Assembly (NCBI GenBank): GCA_039183635.1
Contig: JBCDBL010000167.1
Span: forward strand, 1 to 6,742
DNA length: 6,742 nt
Origin: JBCDBL01 sp039183635
GTDB lineage: Bacteria; Pseudomonadota; Alphaproteobacteria; Caulobacterales; Parvularculaceae
Direction of reading: 5' to 3'
The translations under genes and the position numbers were made by a program. Below are positions 5,768-6,742 of the stretch, piece by piece (position 1 is the stretch's first letter; each line of letters starts with the position of its first letter). Below the pieces are notes generated by a model that worked only from the letters and a program-made list of their open reading frames with translations, was not told the DNA's origin and ran no database searches.

Positions 5768-6742
5768 GCACCCAGGCTCTCACATATATCGTTGTCGGGC
5801 TGTCCTTCGCCCTTTACATCGGCATCGCAATCTGGTCGCGGGCCGGCTCCACGAAGGAGTTTTACGTCGCCGGCGGCGGCGTTCATCCTGTCGCCAACGG
5901 CATGGCCACGGCCGCCGACTGGATGAGCGCGGCCTCGTTCATCTCCATGGCCGGCATCATCGCTTTCGCGGGCTATGACGGGTCTGTTTATCTCATGGGC
6001 TGGACCGGCGGCTACGTTTTGCTCGCCTTGCTGCTCGCCCCGTATTTGCGCAAGTTCGGTCAGTTTACGGTGCCGGATTTCATCGGCGAGCGGTATTATT
6101 CGAAAACGGCGCGGGTCGTCGCCGTTGTCTGCCTGATCGTCATTTCCTTCACCTATATCGCCGGCCAGATGCGCGGGGTGGGCGTCGTGTTCTCCCACTT
6201 CCTCAATGTGCCGATCCACATCGGCGTCATGGTGGGCATGGCGGTGGTGTTTTTCTACGCCGTCCTCGGCGGCATGAAGGGGATCACCTATACGCAGGTC
6301 GCGCAATATTGCGTGTTGATCTTCGCCTATATGGTGCCGGCGATCTTCATCTCCATACTGATCACGGGCAACCCTATACCCCAGCTCGGTCTCGGCTCCG
6401 CCGTCGCCGACGGCTCCGGCATGACGGTGCTGCAAAAGCTCGACACCACTCTCGTCGATCTCGGCTTCAACCCGTACACGCTGGGGTCGAAATCCATGGT
6501 CGATGTCTTCGCCATCACCCTGGCGCTGATGGTGGGCACGGCCGGTCTGCCCCACGTCATCGTGCGGTTCTTCACGGTGCCGAAAGTGTCCGATGCGCGG
6601 ATGTCGGCGGGCTACGCCCTTGTCTTTATCGCGCTGTTGTATCCGACCGCGCCGGCGGTCGGCGCCTTCGCCCGGATCAACTTTATTGAGACGGTGAACG
6701 GCTCTACCTACGCCGCGGCGGAGGAAGAGGGCGGCACGCCGC
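5764..6742 (+). CDS. Sodium:solute symporter (SSS family, VC_2705 / acetate-permease type), 3' end outside window
   Basis: The frame opens with ATG at 5764, with AGGAGG at 5751-5756 seven bases upstream, and overlaps the previous gene by 4 bases (ATGA). It stays open to the window end: 326 residues of an expected 550-600. Features seen: first membrane segment about 7-24; KEFYVAGGGVHPVANGMATAADWMSAASF around 31-59, typical of the family and near the expected sodium site; further hydrophobic segments at about 60-70, 75-95, 116-135, 150-168, 180-202, 245-265 and 283-302; and GTAGLPHVIVRFFTVP at 258-273, a strong mark of the ActP/VC_2705 group. It should be an inner-membrane carrier that couples sodium entry to uptake of a small organic acid. 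Acetate or a similar monocarboxylate is the usual inference for this subfamily with a DUF4212 partner; the substrate is not proven. No frameshift or stop is seen. Confidence 0.92.
   Translation, partial: MSTQALTYIVVGLSFALYIGIAIWSRAGSTKEFYVAGGGVHPVANGMATAADWMSAASFISMAGIIAFAGYDGSVYLMGWTGGYVLLALLLAPYLRKFGQFTVPDFIGERYYSKTARVVAVVCLIVISFTYIAGQMRGVGVVFSHFLNVPIHIGVMVGMAVVFFYAVLGGMKGITYTQVAQYCVLIFAYMVPAIFISILITGNPIPQLGLGSAVADGSGMTVLQKLDTTLVDLGFNPYTLGSKSMVDVFAITLALMVGTAGLPHVIVRFFTVPKVSDARMSAGYALVFIALLYPTAPAVGAFARINFIETVNGSTYAAAEEEGGTP

Noticed and set aside
5689..6555. A 288-codon open frame on the minus strand opposite the symporter
   Set aside because: The translation is a His/Asp/Gly/Arg-rich shadow of GC-rich codons. 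The opposite strand encodes an unmistakable SSS symporter.

Overview
This window most resembles chromosomal DNA of an alphaproteobacterium, judged from protein similarity and GC-rich codon use. No species can be named from sequence alone. I see no mobile element, CRISPR array, phage gene, tRNA or rRNA. It reads as ordinary metabolic and transport genes, and I did not find a convincing undescribed multi-gene system. The items most worth a second look are regulatory sites and altered motifs in known families.

Layout. Bases 1-429 hold the 3' end of a class III (CaiB/BaiF) CoA-transferase, cut by the window edge. After a gap of about 100 bases comes a membrane-anchored S9 (DPP IV-type) serine peptidase, 534-2801. 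A GntR/FCD-family repressor gene (2928-3617, minus strand) converges on the peptidase gene. It is divergent from matB (3740-5236, plus strand), which encodes a malonyl-CoA synthetase. The 122-base gntR-matB gap carries small inverted repeats that could be operators. A probable intrinsic terminator follows matB. Next is a control region with a strong palindrome, then a two-gene transporter operon: a DUF4212 small subunit (5354-5767) overlapping by 4 bases a sodium:solute symporter of the VC_2705/acetate-permease type (5764 to beyond the window end).

How the genes may work together. The divergent GntR(FCD)-matB pair resembles the matR/matABC malonate-use locus of Rhizobium leguminosarum bv. trifolii, but neither matA (malonyl-CoA decarboxylase) nor matC (malonate carrier) is in this window. 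The likely reading is that GntR senses malonate or a related small acid and controls MatB, which makes malonyl-CoA from malonate, ATP and CoA. The downstream two-component symporter probably imports a small monocarboxylate such as acetate. It has its own control region and need not be co-regulated with matB. The CoA-transferase and the peptidase have no evident link to this pathway.

Base composition is uneven. Sampled 60-base lines in the peptidase gene are about 45-58% GC, and those in matB and the symporter about 62-72%.
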